DNA of 64,000 nucleotides from Acidimicrobiales bacterium (GTDB lineage Bacteria > Actinomycetota > Acidimicrobiia > Acidimicrobiales > Aldehydirespiratoraceae), in assembly GCA_041394245.1 (NCBI GenBank), contig JAWKIR010000002.1, positions 1,364,001 to 1,428,000 on the forward strand. Direction: 5' to 3'. The translations under genes and the position numbers were made by a program. Below are positions 32,795 through 41,309 of this stretch, piece after piece (the first letter of the stretch is position 1; each line of letters opens with the position of its first letter). The notes under the pieces are model-generated. The model was not told where the DNA came from. It searched no databases and saw only the letters and a list, made by a program, of their open reading frames with translations.

Positions 32795-33832
32795 TCAGAC
32801 CAGGTCGACCCACGCGCCGTGGGGGTGGGTGAACCCGAGGAACTCACGCGTCGTCGGCCGGCCGGCCCCGCCCGTCACCAGGGTCATCACGCTGACTTCG
32901 CCGGCGTCGGGCGGCGGCTCGGGAACCTCGATGCCCGGCACGATCCCCGCCATCTCCATGGCGAGCCAGGCCACCGGCCGGTCCGCCTCGACGATGGTGG
33001 CCTCGAGCGCCCGACGCTGCTCCTCGTCGAAGTAGAACACCACCCAGGTCGTGATCACGAGCACCGCGAGGTCGGTGGGCGCGTCGCCCAGGGCGGCGCG
33101 GAGCCCGTCGACGGCATCGGCTCGCACCAGCGGCGGCGGATCGGCTCGAACCTCGGCGATGGCGGCCCGCAATCGGGTGAGGCGGTCGGGATGGTCCGGC
33201 CAGACGAGCGACTCGAGCCAGCGGGCCTCGTCGTCGTCGGTCACGTCGATCGGGTTGCGGTCGATCCCCCGTCGCCAGGCGATCTCGGCCGGCGCGGCGA
33301 TCGGCGCCGCCCCCCGGCACTCGGCGGTCAGGCGTAGTCGGGCGTCGGTCGGGCCGAGCACGGTGTCGCCGACCTCGATCCGGTAGCGATCGAGCAGGAG
33401 GTTGAGCCCCGCGCTGCAGCCCACGTCGACGAGGGCCAGCCGGGACCCCGAGCGCTGGGCGACGAGGTTGACCAGCGGCGCGATGGCTGCGGTCCGGTTG
33501 ACCTCGTTGGTCTGGACGTAGCGGGTCGCCAGCAAGGCGGCGATCTCGTCGCGGTGTGCCCCGACGAAGTCGCAGAACAGAGCGCCGATGTCGCCACGAA
33601 AGCCCGGCTCGTAGGCAGTGGCGAGCGGATGATCCGCCCCCTGGAGAAGGAGGAATCGCGCGGCGGCATGGAGGTTGTTCGGCACGTGGGCCTCCGGCGG
33701 TGCGGCCGCGACCAGCGCCATCACGTCGGGATCGTCCGCCGCAGCCCGCACCATCGCCTCGTAGAGCGGCGCGTAGCCCTTCAGGGAGTAGTCGGCGAAC
33801 GAGTGCCACCACTCGGACAGCGCGGCCGTCAT
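32795..33832 (-). CDS. DUF2332 family protein
   Basis: 345 residues. EWWHSFADYSLKGYAPLYEA, HAAARFLLLQGADHPLA, VQTNEVNRTAAIAPLVNLVA and LALVDVGCSAGLNLLLDRY are the usual DUF2332 blocks. The VDVGCSAGLNLL stretch resembles a SAM-binding methyltransferase motif I. The ATG at 33832 overlaps the stop of the FAD oxidoreductase gene (ATGA), placing it last in a three-gene operon. Function unknown. Confidence 0.8.
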   Translation of the reverse strand: MTAALSEWWHSFADYSLKGYAPLYEAMVRAAADDPDVMALVAAAPPEAHVPNNLHAAARFLLLQGADHPLATAYEPGFRGDIGALFCDFVGAHRDEIAALLATRYVQTNEVNRTAAIAPLVNLVAQRSGSRLALVDVGCSAGLNLLLDRYRIEVGDTVLGPTDARLRLTAECRGAAPIAAPAEIAWRRGIDRNPIDVTDDDEARWLESLVWPDHPDRLTRLRAAIAEVRADPPPLVRADAVDGLRAALGDAPTDLAVLVITTWVVFYFDEEQRRALEATIVEADRPVAWLAMEMAGIVPGIEVPEPPPDAGEVSVMTLVTGGAGRPTTREFLGFTHPHGAWVDLV

Positions 33833-35142
33833 CGCCCCGGCCCCAGCACGCGGTCGGTGTAGGAGTTGGCGAACCGACCCGCAGGGTCGAGCTCGGCCCG
33901 CGCCGACTGGAAGGCGTCCCACTCGCCGTAGCGGGGCGCGAGCGTCGTGTGGTTCTGGAAGTGGAGCTTGCCCCAGTGCGGACGGCCGTCGTAGTCGTTC
34001 ATGATCTGCTCGATCCCCTGGAAGTAGGTCTCGTAGCTGCCGCCCTTGTGGACGTGGGCGGCGATCCATGCGCTGTCGCGGCCGTGCGCGGTCGACAGCG
34101 GGATGTCGTCGGCGGCCGACACTCGCACCTCGATCGGGAAGAAGATCGGTTCGCTGCCGCTCTTCACGAGATCACGGACCCGGCGCATCGCCTCGGGCAG
34201 GGCCTCGCGGGGGATGCCGTATTCCATCTCGTAGAACCGCACCCATCGGGGGCTTGCGAAGATGCGGTGGCTGGCATCGATCAGATCGCGACCGGAGACG
34301 CCGGAGTCGACGAGCTTCGCGATGCGCGGCGCCGCACCCGGGAATCGGGCGCCGACCCTGGTGACCAGGCCGAACGCGATGTTCTCGGCGATGATCTTGT
34401 CGCGGATGTAGGACAAGCGGGGTTGGGGCCGCCTGGCTTCGGTGGTGCGGTTGTTGCGCTTGACCTGGCAGCGCCGGGCCCCCGGCATCCAGAAGAACTC
34501 GAAGTGATCGTTGGTCGACCAGTTCTCCTCGAACCCGTCGAGCACGTCGTCGAGCACCTCGATCGTCTCGACCGCGTGGAGGTCGAACGCGGGTACGCAC
34601 TGGAGCGTCACCCTGGTGACGATCCCGAGCGCGCCGACGCCGACGCGGGCGACCCGGAGCAACTCCGGACGCTCGGTCTCGTCGCACCAGATCCGGTTGC
34701 CGGCGCCGTCGACGATCTCCATGCCGACGATCGTCGTGGCGAGATTGCCGAGCATCGCCCCCGTGCCGTGGGTCGCCGTGGCGATCGCCCCGGCGATCGA
34801 CTGGTAGGCGATGTCGCCGAGGTTCGGCATCGCGAGCCCGGCACCGTCGAGGACGGCGTTGAGGTCCTTGAGGCGCATCCCCGCGCCGACGGTGACCCGC
34901 CTCCGTTCGAGGTCGATCGTCTCGACGTCGGCCACGCCGTCGAGCGACATCAGCACGCCGTCGGTCATCGCCGCGGCCGTGAACGAGTGGCCGGCGCCGA
35001 CCGCCTTGACCCGCATTCCGGTCTCGGCGGCACGGGCCACCGCGGTCGCGACCTCGTCGGCCGAACCCGGGGAGGACATCTCGGCGGGCAGACAGACCTG
35101 GTTGCCGGCCCAGTTCCGGAACGTGTTGCTCACCTTGCTCAC
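33829..35142 (-). CDS. FAD-linked oxidoreductase of the aldonolactone oxidase family
   Basis: 437 residues. The FAD-binding PCMH domain (about 10-175) contains VKAVGAGHSFTAAAMTDGVL, where the His of GAGHS is the usual covalent FAD site of lactone oxidases, and IAGAIATATHGTGAML. The ALO-type C terminus ends HWGKLHF...ELDPAGRFANSY. Relatives include L-gulonolactone and D-arabinono-lactone oxidases. The GTG start at 35142 overlaps the upstream gene stop (GTGA). The substrate is likely a sugar lactone or polyol. Confidence 0.85.
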   Translation of the reverse strand: MSKVSNTFRNWAGNQVCLPAEMSSPGSADEVATAVARAAETGMRVKAVGAGHSFTAAAMTDGVLMSLDGVADVETIDLERRRVTVGAGMRLKDLNAVLDGAGLAMPNLGDIAYQSIAGAIATATHGTGAMLGNLATTIVGMEIVDGAGNRIWCDETERPELLRVARVGVGALGIVTRVTLQCVPAFDLHAVETIEVLDDVLDGFEENWSTNDHFEFFWMPGARRCQVKRNNRTTEARRPQPRLSYIRDKIIAENIAFGLVTRVGARFPGAAPRIAKLVDSGVSGRDLIDASHRIFASPRWVRFYEMEYGIPREALPEAMRRVRDLVKSGSEPIFFPIEVRVSAADDIPLSTAHGRDSAWIAAHVHKGGSYETYFQGIEQIMNDYDGRPHWGKLHFQNHTTLAPRYGEWDAFQSARAELDPAGRFANSYTDRVLGPGR

Positions 35143-36146
35143 CAGTGCCTCAGATCGATCGCCCAACGGTCGACGACGGCGTCGCCGTCGACCACCCACA
35201 TGACCTCGTGCCGGGCCACCGTCGGATCGAGATGGCCCGGTTGGAGTCGCACCCGGTCCCCGACCCGCAACCGACCGTCGGGATCGAGCAGGGTGGTGTG
35301 CTCGTCGGAGCAGAAGAAGAGATCGCCGTCGGGCCAGGTCGGGTTGCCGTGGTCCATGCCGAACGCCTTGAGGCCCGCATCGACCACCGCCCACCCGTCG
35401 GCGTTGACCGAGATGACCGTGGCCATGACGGTGACGGCGATCTCGAAGGGCGAGTCGAGCTTCGCGTAGTCGGTGTCGAGCAGGCAGTACGAGCCGGCCT
35501 GGATCTCGGTGGCCCACGTGTTGACCGCGTAGGTGCCGGTGCCGCCGGCCGAGACGACGTCGCCCCCGACGTCGGCCGCGGCCCGCAGCAGCAGCGCCAT
35601 CGACGCCTCGACCGCGTCGGCCTTCGTGTCGGCCGACGCCATCATCAGGTGCCCCTCGTAGCCCATCACCCCACGCACGACGAGCCCGGCGGCCCGGGCC
35701 GCGTCGGCCAGGGCGCCGGCGCGGTCGGGGGAGACACCGCACCGCGGCATCCCGACGTTGACATCGATCAACACCTCGGGGATCCGCCCGTGCACCGCGG
35801 CATCGATGGTCTCGGCCGAGTCGACGGCGACGGTGATGCGATGACCCGCCTCGACCAGCGGCGTCAACCGGGCGAGATCGAGCGACTGGTTCGCCAGCAG
35901 GAGATCGGTCCCCATGCCCGCCCGCGCCATTCCCTCCACCTCCCGCACGGTCGCCGCGCAGAAGTTGGTGTGACCGGCCTCGACCAGCGCCGCGGCGAGT
36001 GCCGTCGACTTGAAGGCCTTGACGTGGGGGCGCAGCTGGGCGCCGGGGCGGGCCGCCGCCATCGCGGCGACGTTGGCCGCGAACGTCGACCGCTCCACCA
36101 GCAGGCTCGGCGTGGGCAGGTCGTGCAGACGGGCGGGATCCGGCAT
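35139..36146 (-). CDS. PLP-dependent D-amino-acid enzyme (D-serine/D-threonine aldolase-type)
   Basis: 335 residues. The alanine-racemase-like barrel begins LHDLPTPSLLVERSTFAANV, and the PLP lysine is likely in LRPHVKAFKSTAL near residue 45 (the RPHVKTHK motif of D-threonine aldolase and DSD1). The metal-binding C terminus carries FFCSDEHTTLL and later LQPGHLDPTVARHE. Function is deamination or retro-aldol cleavage of D-amino acids. It leads the operon with the lactone oxidase and DUF2332 genes and diverges from the SDR by 46 nt. Confidence 0.85.
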   Translation of the reverse strand: MPDPARLHDLPTPSLLVERSTFAANVAAMAAARPGAQLRPHVKAFKSTALAAALVEAGHTNFCAATVREVEGMARAGMGTDLLLANQSLDLARLTPLVEAGHRITVAVDSAETIDAAVHGRIPEVLIDVNVGMPRCGVSPDRAGALADAARAAGLVVRGVMGYEGHLMMASADTKADAVEASMALLLRAAADVGGDVVSAGGTGTYAVNTWATEIQAGSYCLLDTDYAKLDSPFEIAVTVMATVISVNADGWAVVDAGLKAFGMDHGNPTWPDGDLFFCSDEHTTLLDPDGRLRVGDRVRLQPGHLDPTVARHEVMWVVDGDAVVDRWAIDLRHW

Positions 36147-36192
36147 TGCCGGAGCTTAGGTCCCCCGTCGGGCCGGGTCGTATGCTCGGCCG

Positions 36193-37080
36193 ATGCGTGA
36201 TTTCTCGGGGAAACTGGCCGTCATCACCGGCGGCGCGAGCGGCATGGGCCGCGAGATCGCCCGCCAACTGGCGGCCGAGGGCTGCGATGTCGCGATCTGC
36301 GATCTCTCCGACGACGATCTGGCCGACACCGCCGCCCAGCTCCGGGAAGAGTCGGTGGGCGTGAAGGTCACCAGCCACCTCTGCGACGTGAGCAGCGAGG
36401 AGGCCATCCTCCGATTCCGCGACGAGGTCGTCGAACAGCACGACACCGACCACGTCGAGCTGGTGTTCAACAACGCCGGCATCAGCGGCGGGGGCAGCCT
36501 GTTCACCGGCAGCCGCGAGAGCTGGGACCGCTGCTTCGCCGTGTGCTGGGGCGGCGTCTACTACGGCACGCGGGCGTTCCTCCCGCTCCTCGCCGCCGCA
36601 GAGGAGGGCCACCTCGTCAACACGTCGAGCGTCAACGGCTTCTACGCCGGCCTCGGTCCGGACCGACCCCACACCGCCTACTCGGCGGCGAAGTTCGCCG
36701 TGAAGGGGTTCACCGAGGCGCTCATCACCGACCTGCGGGTGCACGCGCCCCACGTCGGCGTCTCGGTGGTCATGCCGGGCCACATCGGCACCGGGATCGT
36801 GCGGAGCTCGATCCGCCACGGCGACAACCCCGAGATCACCGACGACGTGAAGTGGATGATGAACGAGGCGGCCGACCAGTTCGAGCGGACCGCGCCGATG
36901 TCGGCGGCCGAGGCGGCGACGGTCATCCTCGACGGCGTGCGTGAGAAGCGCTGGCGCATCCTCGTCGGAGACGATGCGGTCGCCCTCGACCGGTTCGTGC
37001 GGGCCAACCCCGAGGACGTGTACGACACCGGCGGGATCGGCGACATCGTGGCCAGGACCACCGGGTCCGGCGGCGAGTAG
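36193..37080 (+). CDS. SDR-family oxidoreductase
   Basis: 295 residues. NAD(P) site VITGGASGMGREIARQL, NNAGISGGGSL, catalytic NTSSVNGF and Tyr/Lys in TAYSAAKFAVKGF. The C-terminal extension after VILDGVREKRWRILVGDDA is common for SDRs acting on large hydrophobic substrates, such as those in lipid or steroid catabolism. It is followed after 5 nt by the VOC protein. Confidence 0.88.
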   Translation: MRDFSGKLAVITGGASGMGREIARQLAAEGCDVAICDLSDDDLADTAAQLREESVGVKVTSHLCDVSSEEAILRFRDEVVEQHDTDHVELVFNNAGISGGGSLFTGSRESWDRCFAVCWGGVYYGTRAFLPLLAAAEEGHLVNTSSVNGFYAGLGPDRPHTAYSAAKFAVKGFTEALITDLRVHAPHVGVSVVMPGHIGTGIVRSSIRHGDNPEITDDVKWMMNEAADQFERTAPMSAAEAATVILDGVREKRWRILVGDDAVALDRFVRANPEDVYDTGGIGDIVARTTGSGGE

Positions 37081-37085
37081 GCACC

Positions 37086-37820
37086 ATGCTGCGCCACGTT
37101 CAGCACTGCAACGTGAATTGCCGGGATCTCACGCGGTCGGTGGCCTTCTACCGCGACGAACTCGGCCTGACCCCGCTCGTGCGTACGGCGCCGGCACCCC
37201 AGGACGGCACCGGGTTCGGTGTCGACGGACCCGTCCAGTGGGACGCGTGGATGATGTCGGACGGACGACCCCAACCGGTCATCGATCTCCTCGAGTGGAC
37301 GCAGCCGGCCCCGACAGGTCGTCCCCACGAGGCACCTGACGCGCTCGGCATGATCGCCCTGCGGCTCGGCTCCCCGGCCGTCGACGAGCCCACCGAGGTC
37401 ACCGACCCGGACGGGACCCGTCTCGTCCTCGAACCCGCCGACCGGGTGACCCTGCTCGGGGTGAACGTCAACGTCGGCGACGTGGCCACCGCGACCGAGT
37501 GGTACCAGCGCGTCCTGGGGTTGACATCGACCGCAACCGGACTCCGGTTGCCGGACGACGACTTCGAGATCCGGCTCCGACCCGGCGCCCGTGACCGCCC
37601 CGCCTACGAACGGGCCACCGATCTCGGGATCTTCCGCATGGCGTTCCTGGTCGACGATGCCGCCGACGCGGTCGGATCCATCCGCGCCGCCGGCCACGCC
37701 TGCCCCGACCCGGTCTGGCTCGACATGGGTCCGACGATTCCCATCGACGGCCTCCGAGCCGCGTTCTTCCGCGACCCCGACGGGACCTGCCTCGAGTTCA
37801 TCGAGGCGCCACGCTCGTGA
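37086..37820 (+). CDS. VOC family protein with two glyoxalase-fold modules
   Basis: 244 residues. Two VOC halves: HVQHCNVNCRDLTRSVAFYR near the start and VNVNVGDVATATEWYQRVLG near 120, each beginning with a metal-binding-type strand. The second ends in AFFRDPDGTCLEFIEAP with Glu as ligand. Extradiol dioxygenases and related lyases share this two-module layout, but other substrates are possible. It is probably co-transcribed with the SDR. Confidence 0.83.
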   Translation: MLRHVQHCNVNCRDLTRSVAFYRDELGLTPLVRTAPAPQDGTGFGVDGPVQWDAWMMSDGRPQPVIDLLEWTQPAPTGRPHEAPDALGMIALRLGSPAVDEPTEVTDPDGTRLVLEPADRVTLLGVNVNVGDVATATEWYQRVLGLTSTATGLRLPDDDFEIRLRPGARDRPAYERATDLGIFRMAFLVDDAADAVGSIRAAGHACPDPVWLDMGPTIPIDGLRAAFFRDPDGTCLEFIEAPRS

Positions 37821-37830
37821 GCCTTCGGGA

Positions 37831-37852
37831 CTGACCCCTCGCCGAGGGTCAG
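37831..37852. terminator. Bidirectional hairpin
   Basis: CTGA-C-CCCTC-GCC-GAGGG-TCAG: two stacked helices with one bulged C, between the VOC and dps genes and including the dps stop codon. No U tract. Confidence 0.5.
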
Positions 37853-38343
37853 GCGAGCATGCTCCGCAGCATCCAGGCGGTCTTCTCGTGGATCTGCATC
37901 CGCTGGGTGAGCAGATCGGCCGTCGGCTCGTCGCCGGCCGCGTCGACCACCGGGAACAGCGAGCGGGCGGTCCGCGCCACCGTTTCCTGGTCGGCCACGA
38001 GACGACGGATCATCTCCTCGGCGTCGGGCTGCTCGGGATCCTCGGGCACGCTCGAGAGCGCCGCGAACTGGGCATAGCTCCCCGGCGCAGGCTCGCCGAG
38101 GGCACGGATGCGTTCGGCGATCTGGTCGACGGCGAGGGCCAGTTCCGTGTATTGGGCCTCGAACATGAGATGCAGCGTGTTGAACATCGGCCCGACCACG
38201 TTCCAGTGATAGCTGTGGGTCTTCAGGTAGAGCGTGTACGAGTCGGCCAGCAGGTGGGAGAGCCCCTCGGCGATCGCCTGGCGGTCCTCGTCGGAGATCC
38301 CGATGTCGATCCTCGGGGCGGGGCTGGCAGCGGTGTCGGACAT
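37849..38343 (-). CDS. dps: Dps-family ferritin-like DNA-protection protein
   Basis: 164 residues. Dps proteins store iron and use it to quench peroxide. The ferroxidase residues lie in KTHSYHWNVVGPMFNTLHLM (His) and FEAQYTELALAVDQIAERIR (Glu/Asp). The N-terminal tail is short. It starts 2 nt after the stop of the Fur-family regulator gene, so the two are an operon. Regulation by peroxide or iron is likely through the palindrome at 38865. Confidence 0.9.
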   Translation of the reverse strand: MSDTAASPAPRIDIGISDEDRQAIAEGLSHLLADSYTLYLKTHSYHWNVVGPMFNTLHLMFEAQYTELALAVDQIAERIRALGEPAPGSYAQFAALSSVPEDPEQPDAEEMIRRLVADQETVARTARSLFPVVDAAGDEPTADLLTQRMQIHEKTAWMLRSMLA

Positions 38344-38345
38344 GA

Positions 38346-38801
38346 CTACTCCTTCGTTGCGGAATGGGCCGCGCGCGAAGCGCAGGTGGCGCACACGCCG
38401 TGGTAGACGATCTCCGCGTCCTCGATCACCATGCCGTGGCGTTCCTGCGGGGCGAGCGCCGGCGCGTCGACGCCTCGAGCGACGTCGAACACGGTCTCGC
38501 AGTGATCGCAGACGAGATGGTGATGCCGGGGTACGACATTGGGGTCGTAGAGCTTCGCCGAACCGCCCAGGGCGAGCTCGCGGACCTCGCCGAGCGCACT
38601 GAACTGCTGCAACGTGCTGTAGACGGTGGCCCGGCTGATCTCGGGAAGCACCGCTGCGGCGCGGGTGTGCACCTCGTCGGCACTCAGATGGGTGTTGTCG
38701 CCGGCCAGCACCTCTGCCACGACGCGCCGCTGAGCGGTGAGGCGATACCCACGATCACGCAAGCGATCGACGAGCGGGGCGGACGCGGGGGTGGCGGACA
38801 T
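38346..38801 (-). CDS. Fur-family metalloregulator (PerR/Fur type)
   Basis: 151 residues. Winged-helix region YRLTAQRRVVAEVLAGDNTH, ISRATVYSTLQQFSALGEVR. The metal-binding parts are HHHLVCDHCETVFDV (His cluster and CxxC) and the C-terminal CATCAS, giving the structural Cys4 zinc site. Whether it senses peroxide (PerR) or iron (Fur) cannot be told from sequence, but its neighbours, dps and rubrerythrin, favour a peroxide-type sensor. It is transcribed with dps and away from the rubrerythrin operon. Confidence 0.88.
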   Translation of the reverse strand: MSATPASAPLVDRLRDRGYRLTAQRRVVAEVLAGDNTHLSADEVHTRAAAVLPEISRATVYSTLQQFSALGEVRELALGGSAKLYDPNVVPRHHHLVCDHCETVFDVARGVDAPALAPQERHGMVIEDAEIVYHGVCATCASRAAHSATKE

Positions 38802-38864
38802 TGCGGTGGATGGTACCGGTCCCACCCGAGCGCGGCAACGTCGGAGATTTCTTTCTTTCCAGCT

Positions 38865-38893
38865 TTGGACACTGTCCAACTCGACGGTAGAGT
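38865..38893 (+). promoter_or_regulatory. Fur/PerR-box over the rubrerythrin promoter
   Basis: TTGGACA-C-TGTCCAA (38865-38879) is a perfect 7-1-7 palindrome, the Fur-family topology. TTGGAC reads as a -35 box and TAGAGT (38888-38893), 17 bp downstream, as the -10, so a bound repressor would cover the -35. It sits 62 nt before the rubrerythrin start and between the divergent fur and rubrerythrin operons. Confidence 0.78.
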
Positions 38894-38954
38894 CCCGACG
38901 GTGCGGGCTCCTGCCCGCCGAACCAAGCCACACATCAACAACACCGAGGACACC

Positions 38955-39371
38955 ATGTCGCTTCAAGGCACCGCAACCCACGACAACCTGAAGGCCGCCT
39001 TCGCCGGCGAGTCGCAGGCCAACCGCCGCTACCTCTACTTCGCCAAGGTCGCCGACGTCGAGGGCTACCCCGAGGTCGCCGGCAACTTCCGCGAGACCGC
39101 CGAAGGCGAGACCGGCCACGCACACGGCCACCTCGACTACCTCAAGCCGGTCGGCGACCCCGCCACCGACGAGCCCATGGGCGACACCATCGCCAACCTG
39201 AAGTCGGCCGTCGCCGGCGAGACCCACGAGTACACCGAGATGTACCCGGGTATGGCCAAGACCGCCCGCGAAGAGGGCTTCGCCGAGATCGCCGACTGGT
39301 TCGAGACGCTGGCCAAGGCCGAGAAGAGCCACGCCGGTCGTTTCGAGGAAATGCTCGAGTCGATTTCCTGA
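38955..39371 (+). CDS. Rubrerythrin-family diiron protein without rubredoxin domain
   Basis: 138 residues. Diiron ligands appear in FAGESQANRRYLYFAKVADV (Glu), ETAEGETGHAHGHLDYL, AVAGETHEYTEMYPGMAK and LAKAEKSHAGRFEEMLESIS. The protein ends at the ferritin-like domain; the usual C-terminal rubredoxin CxxC pair is absent, so electrons must come from another protein, possibly the Fe-S protein 4 nt downstream. Rubrerythrins reduce peroxide. Confidence 0.9.
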   Translation: MSLQGTATHDNLKAAFAGESQANRRYLYFAKVADVEGYPEVAGNFRETAEGETGHAHGHLDYLKPVGDPATDEPMGDTIANLKSAVAGETHEYTEMYPGMAKTAREEGFAEIADWFETLAKAEKSHAGRFEEMLESIS

Positions 39372-39375
39372 TCCG

Positions 39376-40758
39376 ATGACAGACAACGCCGGCCCCATCT
39401 CCTATTCCCCCACCGACGGGCTGTCGTACGACCCGGTCGAGCCGATCTACTGGGACGGAGGTGCGCTCGCCAAGGAGATCGAGCGCACCTTCGAGATCTG
39501 TCACGGCTGTCGTCTCTGTTTCAAGTACTGCGACTCGTTCCCGTCGCTGTTCTCGTTCATCGACGACCGCCACGACGGCAAGGTCCGCGACCTCACCGAG
39601 GCCGAGACCGAGACCGTCATGGACGAGTGCTTCCAGTGCAAGCTCTGCGAAGTGCAGTGTCCCTACACCGTGCGCGACAACCACGAGTACCAGCTCGACT
39701 TCCCCAAGCTGGTCCATCGCTACAAGGCCCAGCGCACCCGCGAGCACGGCAAGGTCACCCTGCGCGACAAGGTGCTCGGCGACCCCGATCGCACCGCCAA
39801 GGCCGCTCGGGCCAGCCTCGGCGCGGCCAACGTGCTCAATTCCCGGTCGAAGCTGCATCGCACCTTCCTCGAGAAGACCATCGGGATCCATCCCGACAAG
39901 GACCTGCCACCCTTCGCCCGACACACCTTCGAGAAGTGGGCCGAGGACGAGGGCCTGATCTCCGCCTCGCCGCGTGACGGCGAAGCCGTGCTGTTCCAGA
40001 CCTGCTACGTCCAGCACAACGAGCCCGAGATCGGCCGCGACACCATCGACGTGCTGCGGGCCAACGAGGTCGAGATCACCTGCGAGGCCGGCCTCAACTG
40101 CTGCGGCATGCCGGCCTGGGAGAGTGGCGACCTCGAGACCATGCGCAAGAAGGCGTCGGTCAACCTCGACAGGCTCCTCCCCCACGTCGACGCGGGCAAG
40201 AAGGTCCTCGCCATCAACCCGACCTGCTCGATGATGCTGCGCGACGAGTACCCGCATCTCGTCGACGAACCCGACCGCGACCGGGCCCAGCGCCTCGCCG
40301 ACGCCGTCATGGACCCTGCAGAGTTCCTGTGGTCGATCCGCAAGGAAGACCGGTTCAACGAGAACTTCGCGTCCACGCCGGGCGACGTCGCCTATCACGC
40401 GCCATGCCACCTGCGGGCCCAGGCCGTCGGCTTCAAAGGCCGCGACCTGATCCGCAAGATCCCCGGCGTCACCCCGACCACCACCATGGAGTGTTGCGGC
40501 CACGACGGCACCTACGCGATGAAGACCGAGGGCTTCGAGGTCTCGGTCCGCATCGGCAAGAAGGCGTTCGACGGCATGAACGCCGCACCCGACGCCGAGG
40601 TGTGGGCCACCGACTGCCCGCTTGCCGCCACCCAGTTCGCCCAGCACGCCGGCCGACGCCCGCTGCATCCGATGACGATCCTCGCCCGGGCCTACCGGCC
40701 CGACGGCTTCCCCACCCCCATCACCCCCGACCCTCCCGAGGAGACCCCGCCCTCATGA
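39376..40758 (+). CDS. Fe-S protein with two CCG domains (GlpC/HdrD-like)
   Basis: 460 residues. Two 4Fe-4S ferredoxin motifs, CHGCRLCFKYC (near 43) and CFQCKLCEVQCP (near 85), precede two cysteine-rich CCG-type domains, CEAGLNCCGMP near 236 and CHLRAQAV with ECCGHDG near 340-375. This is the layout of anaerobic glycerol-3-phosphate dehydrogenase subunit C and heterodisulfide reductase HdrD. No flavoprotein partner is present. With rubrerythrin upstream and DUF3501 overlapping downstream, a role as electron donor to rubrerythrin is inferred. Confidence 0.87.
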   Translation: MTDNAGPISYSPTDGLSYDPVEPIYWDGGALAKEIERTFEICHGCRLCFKYCDSFPSLFSFIDDRHDGKVRDLTEAETETVMDECFQCKLCEVQCPYTVRDNHEYQLDFPKLVHRYKAQRTREHGKVTLRDKVLGDPDRTAKAARASLGAANVLNSRSKLHRTFLEKTIGIHPDKDLPPFARHTFEKWAEDEGLISASPRDGEAVLFQTCYVQHNEPEIGRDTIDVLRANEVEITCEAGLNCCGMPAWESGDLETMRKKASVNLDRLLPHVDAGKKVLAINPTCSMMLRDEYPHLVDEPDRDRAQRLADAVMDPAEFLWSIRKEDRFNENFASTPGDVAYHAPCHLRAQAVGFKGRDLIRKIPGVTPTTTMECCGHDGTYAMKTEGFEVSVRIGKKAFDGMNAAPDAEVWATDCPLAATQFAQHAGRRPLHPMTILARAYRPDGFPTPITPDPPEETPPS

Positions 40759-41309
40759 ACCGCCTCATCGAACGCTCCGACATCGTCGACTACCAGACCT
40801 ACGAGGACCAGCGCGAAGAGGTGCGGGCCCGAGTGCTCGAGATGAAGCAGCCCCGCCGTATCCATCTCGGCGACAACCTGACCTTCCTCTTCGAGAACCG
40901 CGAGACCCTCCGCTACCAGGTGCAGGAGATCATGCGGGCCGAGAAGATCGCCCGCGAGTCCGCGATCCTCGACGAGATCGAGACCTACAACAAGATGCTC
41001 GGCGAGCCCGGTGAACTCGGCTGCGCGCTGCTCATCGAGATCCCCGATGCCGACGACCGCAAGCCGCTGCTCAAGGCGTGGCTGGGGCTCCAGGAGCACC
41101 TCTACCTGGTGCTGGCCGACGGGTCCCGCGCCTATGCGTCGTTCGATCCGATGCAGGTGGGCACCGACCGCCTCTCGGCCGTGCAGTACCTGCGCTTCGC
41201 CTGCCCGACACCGCCGGTCGCCATCGGGACCGACTTCCCGGCCCTCACCGCGGAGGTGGCGCTCACCGCCGAGCAGCAGGCCGCGCTGGCCGACGACCTC
41301 AGTCGCTGA
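40755..41309 (+). CDS. DUF3501 family protein
   Basis: 184 residues. Conserved DUF3501 blocks: DNLTFLFENRETLRYQVQEI followed by MRAEKIARESAILDEIETYN, then LGCALLIEIPDA and SRAYASFDPMQVGTDRLSAV. It overlaps the Fe-S protein stop by ATGA. The family regularly accompanies rubrerythrin and GlpC-like proteins. Biochemical activity unknown. Its end overlaps the opposing nuclease-like gene by 11 nt. Confidence 0.88.
   Translation: MNRLIERSDIVDYQTYEDQREEVRARVLEMKQPRRIHLGDNLTFLFENRETLRYQVQEIMRAEKIARESAILDEIETYNKMLGEPGELGCALLIEIPDADDRKPLLKAWLGLQEHLYLVLADGSRAYASFDPMQVGTDRLSAVQYLRFACPTPPVAIGTDFPALTAEVALTAEQQAALADDLSR

Noticed and set aside
33829..36819. A 996-codon minus-strand frame joining the lactone oxidase to upstream sequence
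   Set aside because: The part before 35142 is a shadow of the D-amino-acid enzyme and the SDR. The GTG at 35142 overlapping the preceding stop explains the real start.
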